A stretch of 64,000 bases of DNA, taken from positions 1,668,501 through 1,732,500 of the forward strand of contig NZ_LT984798.1 in NCBI RefSeq assembly GCF_900243745.1, read 5' to 3'. The notes under the pieces are model-generated. The model was not told where the DNA came from. It did not search any database and was given only the letters and a program-made list of their open reading frames with translations. Shown piece after piece: positions 1 to 7,999 of this stretch. The number at the start of each line of letters is the position of its first letter. The first letter of the stretch is position 1. The DNA is from Desulfovibrio sp. G11 (GTDB taxonomy: Bacteria; Desulfobacterota; Desulfovibrionia; Desulfovibrionales; Desulfovibrionaceae). Made by a program: the position numbers and the translations under genes.

Positions 1-1
1 G

Positions 2-199
2 CGGGGCGTTGTGGTTATGGGTTCTGCGGCGGTAAAGGCCCTTGGTCTGCCCTCGGGGCTGCGCCCCCTGCAACAGGCGCGCTACAGGGGGCATATGGTG
101 TGGGTGCTGTGGGACGTGGATTACATGCAGCGCGAGGACCAGCGTTATGCCTCCATGCTGGCTTTTCTGCGACAGGCATTGCGGCAGGTGACACGCTAA
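2..199 (+). CDS. C-terminal end of an unidentified protein (partial)
   Basis: An open frame enters from the left edge and ends at TAA 197-199, leaving about 65 residues. The visible part begins with a hydrophobic strand and turn (VVVMGSAAVKAL) and ends in a basic amphipathic helix. The first motif faintly resembles the core strand of uracil-DNA glycosylase superfamily proteins (consensus LGxxAAxAL). The HPxxL motif expected afterwards is absent, with WDVDYM at that place. I do not assign a function; the N-terminal part outside the window is needed. Confidence 0.5.
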   Translation, partial: RGVVVMGSAAVKALGLPSGLRPLQQARYRGHMVWVLWDVDYMQREDQRYASMLAFLRQALRQVTR

Positions 200-674
200 G
201 CCGTGTACCATTGAAAAAAGGCTCCAGATGCAGGAACGTTGCCGTTTGAAATGCTTTTATCGCCTTCATTGAGGGCGTCTGCCTGTGCGGTGGACGGCAG
301 CGGTCGGTCTTTTCAGGGTGTACCCTTCGGAATCCTCTCTGCATTCCCCCGGCCCCTTCTTCAGGTACCCGGTTGCCTGGCAATTACGGGAGCTGCGCGG
401 CTGCTGTGGAAACCTGTCCGCTCTGCCGGCAGTTTTTCTCCGCGCTGCGCAATGACATCAATGGGCAAACTTTGACTGGTTGGGGTGCTTGGTGATGGAC
501 AGTAGGAATTTGTTGCCAGCACGTTGTTTCGTAAGGGCTTCGGGCATGAAGCAGGGGCTGTTTCAAGCGTTGTCTGCTCAGGCCCCGCTGGTGCAGGGGG
601 CCTGATCTGTCGCCGGGCCGGGGCGACGTTTTGGGGTCTGTGGTGTGGGGTGTGAGCGGCTTTTCGGAGGTTTC
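200..674. other. Intergenic region, no gene supported
   Basis: About 475 bases between the left-edge gene and the lysO-like pair. Short frames exist on both strands but none has a ribosome binding site, a recognisable domain or a plausible composition. A long 5' leader for the lysine-exporter pair could lie here. I looked for a lysine (L-box) riboswitch and could not recognise its conserved core by eye. Confidence 0.5.
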
Positions 675-1058
675 GTGTTCATCGCCATCGGTTTGATGTT
701 CCTGGGCATGCTGGCCGGTTTTCTGCTGCGCGGCAGGCGGCTGGCCTCGGTGCTTTCACGCTGTGTGACACCCGCCATTGTGTTGCTGCTTTTTGCCCTG
801 GGCATTTCTGTGGGCGGCAACAGCACCCTGATGGGCGCGCTGCCGGAATTGGGCAGCGCAGCAATGCTGCTGACCCTGTGCGGCGTGGGCGGGTCCCTTG
901 TATGTGTTCTGTGTATACGCCGTTTTTTCCGGCAACCTCCGGAACCCGACGCGCTGAAAAGATGTTGCGCAAGCGACGGCACGGAAAAATCCTGTACCGC
1001 GCATTTCAGCGCCCCTGCCTCTTCTGCCGGTACCGGGCAGGATGACCCGCGCGCATGA
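675..1058 (+). CDS. LysO-like exporter, N-terminal half (DUF340 family)
   Basis: Small membrane protein of about 127 residues with three hydrophobic helices and a hydrophilic tail. It resembles the N-terminal part of LysO (YbjE, DUF340), an inner-membrane lysine/thialysine exporter that is one chain of about 300 residues in E. coli. I chose the GTG at 675 because GGAGG lies four bases upstream (666-670); a GTG at 645 lacks such a site. The stop overlaps the next start as ATGA, so the two halves are probably translationally coupled and work as one transporter. The Cys-containing tail (CCASDGTEKSC) is of unknown meaning. Confidence 0.72.
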   Translation: MFIAIGLMFLGMLAGFLLRGRRLASVLSRCVTPAIVLLLFALGISVGGNSTLMGALPELGSAAMLLTLCGVGGSLVCVLCIRRFFRQPPEPDALKRCCASDGTEKSCTAHFSAPASSAGTGQDDPRA

Positions 1059-1654
1059 ACGGCAGCCTGCTGATCCTGTTCTTTTTCGGCGCCGGAGTCT
1101 TGCTGGCCCGACTGGGCCTTGTTCCCGACTATTTCATTGAGCATGACATGACGCTCTATGTGCTGTGGGCGCTCATGTTGCTGGTAGGCGTATCAATGGG
1201 GGCGGACAGGCGGTTCGGCGAAATGCTGCGCACACTGCGCCCCCGTGTGCTGCTGCTGCCCCTTGCCACCACAGTGGGAACATTCGCAGGCACAGCCCTT
1301 GCCAGCTTTTTTCTGGTGTACAGCGCGGCGGAATGTATGGCTGTGGGGGCGGGTTTTGCCTATTACTCGCTTTCGTCCATCTTCATCACCCAGTACAAGG
1401 GACCGGAACTGGGAACCATCGCCCTTATCAGCAATATCGCCCGTGAACTGATCACTCTGCTTTTTACGCCGCTGCTGGTGCGCTTGATGGGGCCGACGGC
1501 AGCCATAAGTTGCGGCGGAGCCTCCACGCTGGACACCACACTGCCCGTCATTACCCGCTATGCGGGCAATCAGTGGATATTCATATCCATCGTGCATGCG
1601 CTGGTGCTGGATTTCAGCGTGCCTTTCTGGGTGACATTTTTTTGCAGCATCTAG
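1055..1654 (+). CDS. lysO: LysO-like exporter, C-terminal half
   Basis: 199 residues with about six membrane helices, corresponding to the larger C-terminal portion of LysO-family lysine exporters. Features visible are the acidic loop FIEHDMTLYVLW, the glycine-rich helix LVGVSMGADRR, and the re-entrant-type segment GAGFAYYSLSSIFITQYKG typical of the family. It starts at an ATGA overlap with the upstream half-gene. Its TAG stop (1652-1654) is formed by the CTAG end of an interspersed repeat, so the last residues may have been altered when the repeat arrived. Substrate (lysine or a related cation) is inferred from the family. Confidence 0.78.
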   Translation: MNGSLLILFFFGAGVLLARLGLVPDYFIEHDMTLYVLWALMLLVGVSMGADRRFGEMLRTLRPRVLLLPLATTVGTFAGTALASFFLVYSAAECMAVGAGFAYYSLSSIFITQYKGPELGTIALISNIARELITLLFTPLLVRLMGPTAAISCGGASTLDTTLPVITRYAGNQWIFISIVHALVLDFSVPFWVTFFCSI

Positions 1655-1769
1655 AGTATGTTACACTTGAAATGCTTTACAAGGATTTGTCTCCAAACCC
1701 TTGTCCCAAATGACTGCAGGGCGGCCTTGCCGGCTGTTAAGCAATCATTTGAGCGTTAATTGCTTCTGG
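1651..1769 (-). repeat. MITE-like repeat, copy 1 of 3
   Basis: About 119 bp that, read on the minus strand, matches 7838-7957 and 45581-45699. Its CTAG end (1651-1654) provides the TAG stop of the upstream gene. On the minus strand it folds into the same three hairpins as the other copies: outer arms CAAATGA/TCATTTG, then ACAAGGGTTTG-GAGA-CAAATCCTTGT, then a degenerate AGCATTTCA hairpin. This is the most diverged copy at its right end. Confidence 0.85.
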
Positions 1770-1890
1770 GGAGTGCCGGTTCCGTGCCGCAGGCCGTGCA
1801 AAAAACGGTTTGGGTGCGCCGCCTTGCCAGAACCGTAAAAAACTATAACTATATACACGGAGCCGGAATACAGCCCCTGGAGGATATGTC

Positions 1891-2583
1891 ATGGCCCGTA
1901 TGCGCTCAGCCAAACAAAAATTGAAGGAATGTATCAACAGCCCCCAATGGCGCGACCATCTGGATGAGATCGTCCAGGGCGGCCTTGAAAACGTCGGTCC
2001 GCTTTTTTCTTTTCTGCTGCTCGGCCCGCAGACCATGCACCGTGCCGCCGTGGCTCTGGGGCAGGTAACGGCCCGGCTGGCCGAAAAGCAGCCCGAAGCC
2101 GCAAAAAACATCATTCGCCGCCTCATGTGGCATCTGAATGAAGAATCCGGCAATATCGGATGGGGAATCCCCGATGCCTTTGGCGAAATTCTCGCCGCCA
2201 GCCCCTCGCTTGCCAAGGATTTTCACCGTATTCTCATTTCCTACATCATTGATCTCGGCTACGACGACAACTTTTGCGATCACGACATCCTGCGGCGCTC
2301 CTGCTACTGGAGCATAGGACGTCTGGCACTGGCGCGGCCCGAGCTGTGCCTTGGCGCGCGCAAATGGCTGCTCAAGGGGCTGGAGGATCAGGACATCATC
2401 TGCCGGGGCATGGCGGCCTGGGCCTTGAGCCAGCTGCCCCCGGACCTGATGGATGCCCCGGCCCTGCGGCGCCTTGCCGATGCCGGGCATGATGAGATGT
2501 GTGAGCTTTTTGACGGCAACGACGTGTACGAAAAAAGCGTCAGCCAGATAGCCGGAGAAGCGCTGGACAGGCTTTCTGCCTGA
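1891..2583 (+). CDS. DVU0298-family HEAT-like repeat protein
   Basis: 230-residue soluble, mainly helical protein. Successive helical pairs (for example AAVALGQVTARLAEKQPEAA, RRLMWHLNEESGNIGWGIPD, RRSCYWSIGRLA, CRGMAAWALSQL) fit a HEAT-like solenoid. It matches my memory of the DVU0298 family found in Desulfovibrio and relatives; the function is not established. ATG at 1891 is preceded by GGAGG (1878-1882). It is followed after about 200 bases by a strong terminator. Confidence 0.8.
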   Translation: MARMRSAKQKLKECINSPQWRDHLDEIVQGGLENVGPLFSFLLLGPQTMHRAAVALGQVTARLAEKQPEAAKNIIRRLMWHLNEESGNIGWGIPDAFGEILAASPSLAKDFHRILISYIIDLGYDDNFCDHDILRRSCYWSIGRLALARPELCLGARKWLLKGLEDQDIICRGMAAWALSQLPPDLMDAPALRRLADAGHDEMCELFDGNDVYEKSVSQIAGEALDRLSA

Positions 2584-2784
2584 GCCTGGCGCCAGCAGGT
2601 GGCTGGGGTCGCACCGGCAGTCCGGGGCGCTCCCCTGCTTTTTTGGGGCTGCAGGATATGCCCGGGGCGGACGTGCCGGAACCGCGCGGCAGAGACGCCG
2701 CACTGACGGTCCGCGGGCAGGTTGCCGACACAAAACAGAGGCGCGAGCGCAGTTTGCCTGCGCGACGCCATACCGGAACAGACG

Positions 2785-2832
2785 GCATATGCCCGTTGAG
2801 AGCGCCTGTTCTCAACGGGCATATGCTTTTTT
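2785..2832 (+). terminator. Perfect 17-bp stem with T-tract
   Basis: Arms 2785-2801 and 2810-2826 (GCATATGCCCGTTGAGA and its exact complement) with an 8-base loop, followed by six Ts at 2827-2832. It ends the DVU0298-family transcript. It also lies four bases past the stop of the converging minus-strand aminopeptidase gene and could work both ways. Confidence 0.9.
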
Positions 2833-2836
2833 ACGT

Positions 2837-4114
2837 TCAGCTTTCACTTTTTCTGCATATGACGCCCTGCTCTTCAAGCTGGCGCATGACAGAAGCACAG
2901 CGGAAAATATCCGCGCCCACGGTTTCCGCTTCTTCCAGCAGGCTCATGCTGCCGTCGGCATAGGCCAGCAGGTCCATCATGAGGTCTACCTGCTCGGTAC
3001 AGGAATACCGGGTGCTCAGTGTGGGGTAAAGCCCGCGCCTGCCCAGTTGCGGCTCGCACAGCACCCGGCACTGGTATGTGACATCTTCTTCCAGTGTTTC
3101 AAGTATCTTGCGCATGATTTCAAAGCCGCCCTGAAGGCCTTTTTCCGTTACCAGAGAGCAGTCGTCCAGTGAGGTATGGTACTCGGGAAAGGCGTGATAT
3201 TTTGTGCGCATGACGCTGCACAGGGGCAGGTCAATGCCGGGTGAGCAGTACTGGCGCTCATCGCTGCCTCTGTCATGAAAGGTGTAGCGCACAAAATCCG
3301 GGGCAAAGTGCCGCAATACGTGCAGTGCCGCCCTGTCGGCCAGGGTGTTTCCCTTGCGGCTGGGTACATAGGAATAGGCGCGGTCGTCGCCCAGGCAGGT
3401 AAGGTTGAAGCCTGCCGCCACACGTTGGCGCAGCATCTGGTGATTTTTGCTCAGGTAGGTGATCGCCCCGATGGTTTCAGGCACAAAAACAATGCGGTAG
3501 GTATAGCGTCGTGGCGCACTTTGCAGCCAGCGAGCCAGGGCGGTAGCCACCACCGGGCCTGAAAGCTCGTTATTTGCCATGGATGGATGGCAGACATAGG
3601 TGGACAGAAATATTTCTTTTTCGCTTTGCCCCGGCAACACAAACTCTCCATAGGAAAGATGCCCCGGTTCCAGAGAAGCCCGTATGACCGCATGATATGT
3701 GCCGGGCTTGAGCTTCTGGCGTATGCTGTGCTTGAGGCAGAAGCCCCAGCGCCTGGCGTAGTAGGACGTTACGTAGGGTATGGCTTCCGGCAGGTCAGGC
3801 CGGGAATGGAGGTGCTCCTGCAGATCGTCCAGCGACAGGTGGATGTCTACAGGTTCGGAATAACCGACCACGTGCAGGTTGCAGTGGGCAAAGTCTGCAA
3901 TGACTTCGCCATCCGGACCGGTCAACCGTGCCTCGGTGATGTTCCATTCGTCCGGTACGGTCCAGTCGAAAACCGGTGTGCCGGAAGGCACTTCATGCAG
4001 TTGCAGGGCGGGCAGCTCTTCCTTGAGTATGGAAAGGGTCTGCCGGACGCCATTGCCCGTAATGCTGCGGCATATGGGAAAAAGCCGCTGTAGGAAACTG
4101 TGAAGATTTGGCAT
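2837..4114 (-). CDS. DUF4910-type aminopeptidase (M28-like zinc peptidase)
   Basis: 425 residues with the layout of DUF4910 proteins: an N-terminal helical and beta region (DUF2172-like, about 30-160), a metallopeptidase-like domain (about 160-360) and a C-terminal winged-helix-like tail. Probable metal ligands appear in CHPSMANNELSGP, in GSDERQY and in the late His of YHTSLDD. The family is structurally an M28-type aminopeptidase, but substrates are mostly unknown. It is soluble, without a signal peptide. Start ATG at 4114 follows AGGGG eight bases upstream. It stands alone, converging on the DVU0298-family gene. Confidence 0.82.
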   Translation of the reverse strand: MPNLHSFLQRLFPICRSITGNGVRQTLSILKEELPALQLHEVPSGTPVFDWTVPDEWNITEARLTGPDGEVIADFAHCNLHVVGYSEPVDIHLSLDDLQEHLHSRPDLPEAIPYVTSYYARRWGFCLKHSIRQKLKPGTYHAVIRASLEPGHLSYGEFVLPGQSEKEIFLSTYVCHPSMANNELSGPVVATALARWLQSAPRRYTYRIVFVPETIGAITYLSKNHQMLRQRVAAGFNLTCLGDDRAYSYVPSRKGNTLADRAALHVLRHFAPDFVRYTFHDRGSDERQYCSPGIDLPLCSVMRTKYHAFPEYHTSLDDCSLVTEKGLQGGFEIMRKILETLEEDVTYQCRVLCEPQLGRRGLYPTLSTRYSCTEQVDLMMDLLAYADGSMSLLEEAETVGADIFRCASVMRQLEEQGVICRKSES

Positions 4115-4775
4115 GGGAAAGCCCCTGTGTGCCTCTTGCCCGCCCGGACCGGGCGGACGTGAAAGATACGGAAAGAAGAACAGCCTTTACGGCCGGCACA
4201 TACTGGCATGGCGCTAACGGCATCTTCCCTCCTGCACAGGTGGCGGCTCATTTGCCGCCCTGGCGCGGCGTTGGCCCCCGTCCGGAACCTTTCTCCCGCG
4301 CTTTTCCCCATAGTTGTCTTCCCAAGGGCATGCCCTGCCACAGCAGGCATAACGGCCCGCTCCGGCAGATCATGACCCGGAGATCCGGCGGACGGGAACA
4401 GGTGTTCCCGCACTCGCGTATCCTCCCGTCATACAGGACTATACGGGGCATACGGAAGCAAAAAGGGCGCCTCTTGTCCAGCACTGTTTGCAGCCGTACC
4501 CTGCCCCGGGCAAAATTTTTTTATAACAATCTTTTTATATTGATATTTTTTATTTTTCAGAGGCTGAAGCCTGTTGGCGGCGCGAGACCGCAGGCGTGAA
4601 CAAAAAAGCGGCGGGAATACCTCGCCGCCGGAAAGCTCGTGAAAGAGCAGATTTTTACATTTTTGTTGCAGTCAGCCCGGCCATGTCCGGGAGGTGCAGG
4701 GCGTGTATACGCCGGGCGCATTTGCCTTTGGGAGTGGCCTCCGGCAAGAGCGGCAGTCTGCGTCAGCAGCGCGCG
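4115..4775. other. Intergenic region with AT-rich island
   Basis: About 660 bases between two minus-strand genes. It holds a short GC hairpin near 4140 (CCGCCCGGACCGGGCGG), an AT-rich island at about 4509-4559 that contrasts sharply with the surroundings and could carry the aminopeptidase promoter, and the cheV terminator at 4602-4628. Frames in the region lack ribosome binding sites and family features. Confidence 0.5.
4602..4628 (-). terminator. Terminator of the cheV gene
   Basis: GCGGCG (4608-4613) pairs with CGCCGC (4623-4628). On the minus strand the stem is followed by six Ts (AAAAAA at 4602-4607). It lies about 150 bases past the cheV stop. Confidence 0.7.
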
Positions 4776-5741
4776 TCAGCTTTTGGCGGTGGCGTTTTGC
4801 TGCTCCCAGGCTACGGTAATGAGTTCGTACAGCTTTTTGGAGAGCGCCTTGAGGTCCGGCTTGGTGTACTGGGCGTCCGCCCCCACCAGCGCGCATTTTC
4901 TGGCAAGGCTGTCATTGATCATGGATGAAAAGATGGCTACCGGCAGCTTTTTGAGCACCGGGTCTTCCTTGATACGTTTGCACAGGGCAAGGCCATCCAT
5001 GGCGGGCATTTCGATGTCGGTGATAATGCCCTGCAAGAAGTCCGAAACGGGTCTGTTTTCGGCTTCGCAGCGGTTGCGTACGCTTTGCAGGTAGTCCCAG
5101 GCTTCCTGCCCGTTGACGCGCTGTTCCACTTTGAAGCGGCCCTCTTTGTTGAGCAGGTCGAGCAACAGGCTGCGTATGCTGCTGGAGTCGTCCACATGCA
5201 GTATCTTGTACGTCTTGCCGTCGGGCGCGGCCATATCCGAAGCGTCAAAGCGCAGGGCCATGGCCGGGTGCAGCTCCGCCACAATGGCTTCCAGGTCCAG
5301 CAGAAAAATCACGCGCTCTTCCAGCCGTACCACACCGGTTACGGAACTGCGGCTCATGTTCTGCAAAAACTGGCCGGGAGCCTCCACATCTGTCCAGCTC
5401 AGCCGGTAGATGCGGTTAACGCCGGAAACCAGAAAGCCTGTGCACACCCCGTTGAATTCCGTTACGATAACCTTGGCGTCTTCATTGGTGATGGGGGCAT
5501 TACCCAGAAAACAGGCCATGTCGATAAGCGGAACAATGCGGCCGTTGCGGTGCAGAAATGCTCCCAGCAGGGCTTTGTGGCGCATTTCAGGCATAGCTGT
5601 GACCGGCTGGCGCCGGCCTATTTCAACCACCTTGGCCACGTTAAGCCCGTAATGTGCCTCGTAGCCGTCCTGATTGACATAGAACTCAACTATTTCAAGC
5701 TCGTTGGTGCCGGTTTCAAGCAATATGTTGGTCTGCGCCAT
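4776..5741 (-). CDS. cheV: CheV-type chemotaxis coupling protein (CheW-REC)
   Basis: 321 residues. The first half (about 15-165) is a CheW-like coupling domain (ELEIVEFYVN, HRNGRIVPLIDMACFLG, GVVRLEERVIFLLDLEAI). The second half (about 180-310) is a receiver domain with acidic pocket HVDDSSS, phospho-acceptor region GIITDIEMPAMDG and Lys in YTKPD. CheV couples chemoreceptors to CheA and its phosphorylation tunes adaptation. The start is the ATG at 5741, with GGAG eight bases upstream; a longer frame to 5822 has no comparable signal. It is a single-gene unit; a chemoreceptor lies 20 kb away. Confidence 0.9.
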   Translation of the reverse strand: MAQTNILLETGTNELEIVEFYVNQDGYEAHYGLNVAKVVEIGRRQPVTAMPEMRHKALLGAFLHRNGRIVPLIDMACFLGNAPITNEDAKVIVTEFNGVCTGFLVSGVNRIYRLSWTDVEAPGQFLQNMSRSSVTGVVRLEERVIFLLDLEAIVAELHPAMALRFDASDMAAPDGKTYKILHVDDSSSIRSLLLDLLNKEGRFKVEQRVNGQEAWDYLQSVRNRCEAENRPVSDFLQGIITDIEMPAMDGLALCKRIKEDPVLKKLPVAIFSSMINDSLARKCALVGADAQYTKPDLKALSKKLYELITVAWEQQNATAKS

Positions 5742-6095
5742 GAAAGATACTCCATTGGGCGGGCGGGCCGCCGTGAGATGCCGCATGCCGGGGCCTGGGC
5801 CGAAACTTTCTCCGCTCTGCACTGCTTATCGGCCGGGATAAAAAAAGTATTTAGGGCAAAGCGGTATTCCTGCTGCTTATGCAGAAGGAATGCCCTGACA
5901 GTAGAATGCTGCAGCTTTTTCAGAAAATAAAAACACCATGTTGCGGTACGCGCCAGGTATGGCACAGTGCAAAAAACTGCTGCCGTATACCGTGTAAAAA
6001 CAGGCAGGCATCCGTGCTCCTGCTGTGCAGCCCCCCTGCCTCGCAGGAAAATGCCGACCGCACTGCGGTCCGGTTCCGGGGCCTGGCAGTGCGGC
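5742..6095. other. Intergenic region upstream of cheV
   Basis: About 350 bases between cheV and the cysteine synthase gene, both on the minus strand. It should hold the cheV promoter and the end of the cysteine synthase transcript. The part near cheV is relatively AT-rich (5837-6000). I see no supported gene, strong terminator or consensus promoter. Confidence 0.45.
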
Positions 6096-7016
6096 TCAGG
6101 CCTGGGCCATGTCGGTAAACAGTCTGGTGGACATGTACCGCTCGCCCGTATCGCAGGCGAAAGTAACGATGTTTTTGCCCGCCATTTCCTGGCGTGCCGC
6201 CACCTGCAGGGCGGCGCGCACATTGGCTCCGGTGGATATGCCCGCCACAATGCCCTGGCGCATGAGCAGGCGAGCCGTATCCAGGGCTTCTTCGCCGTCG
6301 GCCAGCAGGATCTCGTCCAGCAGGGAACGGTCGAGGATGGCGGGAATAAAGCCCGCGCCAATGCCCTGAATGAGGTGCGGCGATGCCGCGCCTCCCGAGA
6401 TTACCGGAGAGGCCGCGGGTTCAACGGCAATGACCCTGAAGCCGGGTATGCGTTCTTTAAGAAAGCGCCCTGCGCCCGTGATGGATGAGCCGGAACCGAC
6501 GCCGGCCACCAGAACGTCCATTTTGCCCACGCTGTCGCTGTAAATTTCCGGCCCGGTGGTCTTGTAATGGGCCTGCACCGCCTCGGGATTGGTGAACTGT
6601 CCGGGGATGAATCCCCCCTGTTCTTCAGCGATGCGGCGAGCTTCTTCCACTGCTCCGGTCATGCCCCTAGCAGCGGGGGTAAGCACCAGTTCCGCACCAA
6701 GGCCCCTGAGCAGGTTGCGTCTTTCAAGGCTCATGGATTCGGGCATGGCGAGCACGCAGCGCAGGCCGCGCACGGCTGAAACCAGGGCGATGCCGATGCC
6801 CATGTTGCCGCTGGTGGCTTCAACCACCAGGCCGCCCGGCTCAAGTTCGCCCCACTGAAGGGCGTTTTCAATGAGGTGAAATGCCACACGGTCTTTGATG
6901 GAGCCGCCGGGGTTGCGGTTTTCAAGTTTGAGCCAGACCGTACCGGGCATGTCTTTTGAAAGGTCAAGACGCAGCATGGGCGTATTGCCGATGGCCTGAA
7001 GAATGTTGGTGAGCAT
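6096..7016 (-). CDS. Cysteine synthase family PLP enzyme (CysK/CysM-like)
   Basis: 306-residue type II PLP enzyme of the O-acetylserine sulfhydrylase family. The PLP lysine lies in NPGGSIKDRVAF, followed by the substrate loop EATSGNMGIG and the phosphate-binding loop GVGSGSSITG. The usual family forms are TSGNTG and GTGGT, so both loops carry substitutions here. The protein ends near ERYMSTRLF, as in true CysK/CysM (ERYLST). Expected role is cysteine from O-acetylserine or O-phosphoserine plus sulfide, with sulfide abundant in a sulfate reducer. GAGG lies about ten bases before the ATG. No clear operon partner. Confidence 0.85.
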   Translation of the reverse strand: MLTNILQAIGNTPMLRLDLSKDMPGTVWLKLENRNPGGSIKDRVAFHLIENALQWGELEPGGLVVEATSGNMGIGIALVSAVRGLRCVLAMPESMSLERRNLLRGLGAELVLTPAARGMTGAVEEARRIAEEQGGFIPGQFTNPEAVQAHYKTTGPEIYSDSVGKMDVLVAGVGSGSSITGAGRFLKERIPGFRVIAVEPAASPVISGGAASPHLIQGIGAGFIPAILDRSLLDEILLADGEEALDTARLLMRQGIVAGISTGANVRAALQVAARQEMAGKNIVTFACDTGERYMSTRLFTDMAQA

Positions 7017-7235
7017 GGCGCGAACACCTCGTAATGTGGTGGAGAAATTCCCGAAAGTCCTGAGGGCGGCAGGGGAAGCTTTACAATGACCGCATTTTGC
7101 TTAACAGTTAGAAGAAGAGAATAGAGGAAAGCGCGTCAGTTGGCAAATTGACTGCCGGAAGCACGGTGGAAAATCTGCAACGGCGCACCGGATTGCCGCC
7201 GCACTGACGGCCCAGCATAACGACGGAGGACCCCA

Positions 7236-7697
7236 ATGAAACTTCTGAAAGCGGCTTCGCTTATCTGCGCTCTGGTCTTTTGCCTTTCCGCCGGTACGGC
7301 CCAGGCCAAGGCCGACAGCGTGGCCCTGTATACCGAAGCGGTCATGACCGGAGACATCCCGGCCCTTGAGACCCTGCTGGCTCCCAATTACTGGAATATT
7401 GCCGCCAATGGGCATATCGAGGACAAGGAACACTTTATCCAGTCCATAAAAAACAAGGAACTGGTGGTCGACCGACTGACCATCCTCAATGCGCGTACTG
7501 CTCTCATCGGCGGCGCACAGCTTGTGACGGGCAACGGTTATTTCAAGGGCACGTCCGTGCCTCCCCAGCCCGAGGGGCTTATGCGCTTTACCCTGGTGCT
7601 GGTGAAAAATCAGGGCCGCGAGCAGGTGGTGCTGTTCCAGGCGACCCCCGTGGTTCCCAGCACGGACTGCAAGGACGGCAACTGCAAGATCCAGTAG
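7236..7697 (+). CDS. Secreted NTF2-like (DUF4440/SnoaL-type) protein
   Basis: 153 residues with a clear signal peptide (KLLK, hydrophobic core LICALVFCLSAG, cleavage after AQAKA), so periplasmic. The mature part fits a cone-shaped NTF2-like fold: helix YTEAVMTGDIPALETLL, then APNYWNIAANGHIEDKEHFI and alternating strands. The family is functionally diverse and no catalytic residues can be assigned. The tail has two cysteines (CKDGNC) that could form a disulfide. GGAGG lies eight bases before the ATG. It is a single gene followed by two strong hairpins. Confidence 0.75.
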   Translation: MKLLKAASLICALVFCLSAGTAQAKADSVALYTEAVMTGDIPALETLLAPNYWNIAANGHIEDKEHFIQSIKNKELVVDRLTILNARTALIGGAQLVTGNGYFKGTSVPPQPEGLMRFTLVLVKNQGREQVVLFQATPVVPSTDCKDGNCKIQ

Positions 7698-7726
7698 GCT
7701 GCGGAACCGCTGTTTTTTGAATCAAC

Positions 7727-7774
7727 GCCCCGGCCCCGGCCTGCCGTGCTGACGCGGCAGGCCGGGGCCGGGGC
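7727..7774. terminator. Perfect 20-bp GC hairpin without T-tract
   Basis: Arms 7727-7746 and 7755-7774 are exact complements over 20 bp, almost all G and C, with loop TGCTGACG. No T-run follows. It sits 30 bases after the NTF2-like gene stop and directly before a second perfect 20-bp hairpin. Confidence 0.75.
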
Positions 7775-7782
7775 AACAAGAT

Positions 7783-7830
7783 AACCATCCGGCTTTTCCT
7801 GCAACAGGCAGGAAAAGCCGGATGGTTTTT
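7783..7830 (+). terminator. Perfect 20-bp terminator hairpin
   Basis: Arms 7783-7802 and 7808-7827 are perfectly complementary over 20 bp with a 5-base loop (AACAG). A T-run covers 7826-7830. It is a strong intrinsic terminator for the NTF2-like gene, the second of two tandem hairpins. Confidence 0.88.
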
Positions 7831-7837
7831 GTGATCA

Positions 7838-7957
7838 CTAGAGCAATTACCGCTTCAGATGATTGCTGAACGGTCGGCAAAGCCGCCCTACGATCATTTG
7901 GCTGCAAGGATCTGGAAACAAATCCTTGTAGAGCATTTCAGGTGTGAAATGCTCCAA
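7838..7957 (+). repeat. MITE-like repeat, copy 2 of 3
   Basis: About 119 bp beginning CTAGAGCAATT. Folds as CAGATGAT...ATCATTTG (inner GGTCGGC-AAA-GCCGCC), GCAAGGATCTG...CAAATCCTTGT, and the perfect palindrome GAGCATTTCA-GGTG-TGAAATGCTC (7931-7954). Lies between the tandem terminators of the NTF2-like gene and the end of lpdA. Confidence 0.88.
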
Positions 7958-7999
7958 GGCCTGCCAGAGCGGGTTGGCAGTGAAAATGCTCCAGAAGGG

